Source: Actinomycetes bacterium (lineage in GTDB: Bacteria; Actinomycetota; Acidimicrobiia; Acidimicrobiales; Palsa-688). From it: 64,000 bases of DNA. Numbering within the stretch: position 1 is the first letter of the stretch; every line of letters starts with the position of its first letter. The stretch covers positions 1-64,000 of the forward strand of contig JAKBBA010000017.1 in the NCBI GenBank assembly GCA_021808665.1, in the 5' to 3' direction. The notes under the pieces are model-generated. The model had not been told where the DNA came from and did not search any database. It saw only the letters and a list, made by a program, of their open reading frames with translations. Both the position numbers and the translations under genes were made by a program. Below, piece after piece: positions 62,400 through 64,000 of this stretch.

Positions 62400-63751
62400 G
62401 ACGACGCGGTCCTCATGGTGACCGACAGGGCGTGCGCGCCCAGACCTTCGGAAGCGGCAAGGGCTTCTACAGGGGCCGCAAGGCGCTCCAGCCCTGACCT
62501 GGTCACCTCGATAACGTGAATGTGCTTGGTGAAGTCCGACACCCGGAGGGCACTGGAGAACCTGGCGCTTCGCGCGGTCGGCAGTACGTGGTTTGGTCCC
62601 GCTGCGTAGTCCCCGACGCTCGCCGGGGCCCACGGACCTACGAACACCGCCCCAGCGCTGGTCACCGACTCGGCGAGACTACGGGCGTCGGCGGTCATCA
62701 ACTCGAGGTGCTCCGCGGCTATCACGTTTGCTACTCGCACCGCCTGGTCTGGGCCGTCGACGAGCACGCAGAAGCCTCCACGGGAAAACGTCGCCTCGAT
62801 AGCTTGCCGTCTCGGCGACTCGGAGGCGATCCGGGCGACGTGAGCCGCTACAGCTTCGGCTACTTCAGGTACCCACGTGATCAGGTAAGAGAGTCCGTCA
62901 GGTCCGTGTTCGGCTTGAACTACCAGGTCAACGGCCGCATAACGTGTGTCGGTCGTCTCGTCGGCAACTACTGCCACCTCAGAGGGGCCGGTGAACGCAG
63001 AGGGAACGCCGACCGCTCCCTGACCCGCGACGAGACGCTCGGCGATGGCTACGTAGCGGTTCCCTGGGCCTACGATAACGTCCACGGCTCGAACGGACTC
63101 CGTTCCGTAGGCGAGCGCCGCTATGGCCTGCGCTCCGCCGACGCAGTACACCTCGTCGACGCCTGCCACGGCCGCTGCAGCCAGGACAGACGCTGCGATT
63201 TGGCCGTCAGGTCCCGGGGGGCTGCAGACGGCTAGCTCGCCGACGCCCGCGACCCGAGCTGGCACCGCCGTCATGAGGACGCTAGACGCGAGAGGGGCCA
63301 ACCCACCGGGAACGTAAAGCCCTGCTCGACCGACCGGCCTGACCATCTCCGTGACCGTCACTCCGTCCCTTTCGTAGGTACGGTCGTGCTCCAGCTGGGA
63401 GCGGTGGTAGCCGGCTATGTTGTCCGCTGCGACCTCAAGCGCGTCGCGTAGGGCACCTGGGATCTCGTGGAGCGCCGCCGCTACTTTCGAGGGGTCTACG
63501 CGAAGGGCGGACGGCCTCACTTTGTCGAAACGCTCGGTTGCATCGAGGACGGCCGCGTCGCCGCGCAACTTGACGTCTAGGAGTATCTCCTCGACGACCC
63601 GAGCTGCGACCTCGTCGTCCACGATCGCAGGGGTTGGGAGGAGCGCCGCCAGGTCACCGCTACGCCCGCGGAGGTCTATGGTGCGAAGCATGCCGCTCAG
63701 GTGCGCTGCGACGGTCGCGCCAGGTTCGTTGGAGGAGGCCATTTCGTCCAT
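62396..63751 (-). CDS. hisD: Histidinol dehydrogenase
   Basis: A 451-residue zinc enzyme for the last two steps of histidine synthesis. VRPVGRAGLYVPGGLAPLASS, GGAQAIAALAYGTESV, DVIVGPGNRYVAIAERLV, GPSEVAVVADET, AEHLELMTADA, GDYAAGPNHVLPTARSARFSS and DFTKHIHVIEV are all present. First gene of the his-trp run. The ATG at 63751 has AGAGGT nearby but leaves only 12 bases to the divergent gene; an ATG at 63691 (LRTIDLRG) matches the common HisD N-terminus and is a serious alternative. Confidence 0.96.
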   Translation of the reverse strand: MDEMASSNEPGATVAAHLSGMLRTIDLRGRSGDLAALLPTPAIVDDEVAARVVEEILLDVKLRGDAAVLDATERFDKVRPSALRVDPSKVAAALHEIPGALRDALEVAADNIAGYHRSQLEHDRTYERDGVTVTEMVRPVGRAGLYVPGGLAPLASSVLMTAVPARVAGVGELAVCSPPGPDGQIAASVLAAAAVAGVDEVYCVGGAQAIAALAYGTESVRAVDVIVGPGNRYVAIAERLVAGQGAVGVPSAFTGPSEVAVVADETTDTRYAAVDLVVQAEHGPDGLSYLITWVPEVAEAVAAHVARIASESPRRQAIEATFSRGGFCVLVDGPDQAVRVANVIAAEHLELMTADARSLAESVTSAGAVFVGPWAPASVGDYAAGPNHVLPTARSARFSSALRVSDFTKHIHVIEVTRSGLERLAAPVEALAASEGLGAHALSVTMRTASS

Positions 63752-63763
63752 GATGGTACCTCT

Positions 63764-63946
63764 ATGGCCACTAACGCCGAACTCAGCTCAGCCTCCAGCC
63801 GCCTAGACGAGTTGATCGACCGCATAACCGAGATAGCCAGCGGGCTCGGCCCGGCCGACCGCGACGACATCGGCTCGGAGCTGTTCGAGATCGACCGTAC
63901 GCTGCGCTCCGCTAAGCGACGCCTGGAACGCCTTCTCGACCACTAG
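63764..63946 (+). CDS. Small helical protein of unknown function
   Basis: A 60-residue, charged, probably helical protein (SSRLDELIDRITEIASGLG, then EIDRTLRSAKRRLERLL). No membrane segment or known motif. The ATG at 63764 is the first start that avoids the hisD coding sequence. Its ends match two amphipathic helices joined by GPADRDDIGS, suggesting an oligomer or adaptor. Divergent from hisD; no ribosome-binding site is clear. I do not recognise the family. Confidence 0.6.
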   Translation: MATNAELSSASSRLDELIDRITEIASGLGPADRDDIGSELFEIDRTLRSAKRRLERLLDH

Positions 63947-64000
63947 GCCGCCGGATTGCTCGGGATGCCCGAAGAGGGGCAGAAGTCTGCGAGAACGCAG

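Noticed and set aside
63965..64000. Possible start of a further plus-strand gene (ATG at 63965)
   Set aside because: Only 12 codons are visible before the window ends and no ribosome-binding site is evident; it cannot be supported.

Overview
The window is ordinary chromosome of a GC-rich, high-GC Gram-positive-type bacterium. Gene order and content point to Actinomycetota, probably an early-branching class such as Acidimicrobiia; this is inference, since no 16S gene is present. The evidence is two runs of genes that match conserved mycobacterial/streptomycete neighbourhoods: uvrC-rapZ-yvcK-gap-pgk-tpiA-secG, and ANTAR regulator-polA-rpsA-coaE-uvrB-uvrA. GTG and TTG starts are frequent, a LexA-type SOS box sits before uvrA, and DNA polymerase I lacks proofreading residues. 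Against the classical actinobacterial pattern, whiA is missing from its usual place after yvcK, and a dedicated trpF coexists with hisA.

Layout. Positions 1-1110: the 3' end of a large serine recombinase gene whose last codons run into the 3' end of tRNA-Leu(GAG); this looks like one edge of an integrated element lying to the left of the window. 1.3-4.1 kb: an MFS transporter, menB (menaquinone synthesis) and secG. 4.1-7.1 kb: the glycolytic operon gap-pgk-tpiA, read leftward. 7.2-12.6 kb: uvrC, a hydrolase, a methyltransferase, rapZ and yvcK, tightly packed. 12.8-28.3 kb: nadA, uvrA, a threonine aldolase, uvrB, coaE, alanine dehydrogenase, rpsA, a diiron ferritin-like protein, polA and a DtxR-family regulator. 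All three excinuclease subunits therefore lie within about 10 kb. 28.3-34.8 kb: an ANTAR response regulator, a small coiled-coil protein, an OmpR-type two-component pair, and a two-gene metal-transport operon (a soluble PRC/MgtE-N/CBS protein plus a divergent NRAMP transporter). 35-39 kb: tRNA-Leu(CAA) and a type II fatty-acid synthesis operon (fabD-fabH-acpP-fabF) in which FabD carries an extra C-terminal biotinyl/lipoyl-like domain without the usual lysine. 39-51.5 kb: a peroxiredoxin, a quinone-oxidoreductase-like enzyme, a UbiB-type kinase, typA, the conserved circularly permuted ATP-grasp / alpha-E / transglutaminase triad, an acyl-CoA synthetase, a YqgE protein and a glucose dehydrogenase. 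51.5-63.8 kb: one long leftward his-trp supra-operon (hisD-C-B-H-A-F, GroES-like, hisI, trpE, ygfZ-like, trpC-F-B-A) with nearly every junction overlapping by 1-4 bases. A small divergent gene closes the window.

Most of the window is housekeeping. The points most worth a second look are the FabD fusion, the NRAMP/MgtE-N-like pair, a perfect 28-bp palindrome at the end of the GroES-like gene inside the his-trp operon, the recombinase/tRNA junction, and the loss of whiA. I found no CRISPR array, no rRNA, no complete insertion sequence and no gene-free stretch longer than 300 bases.
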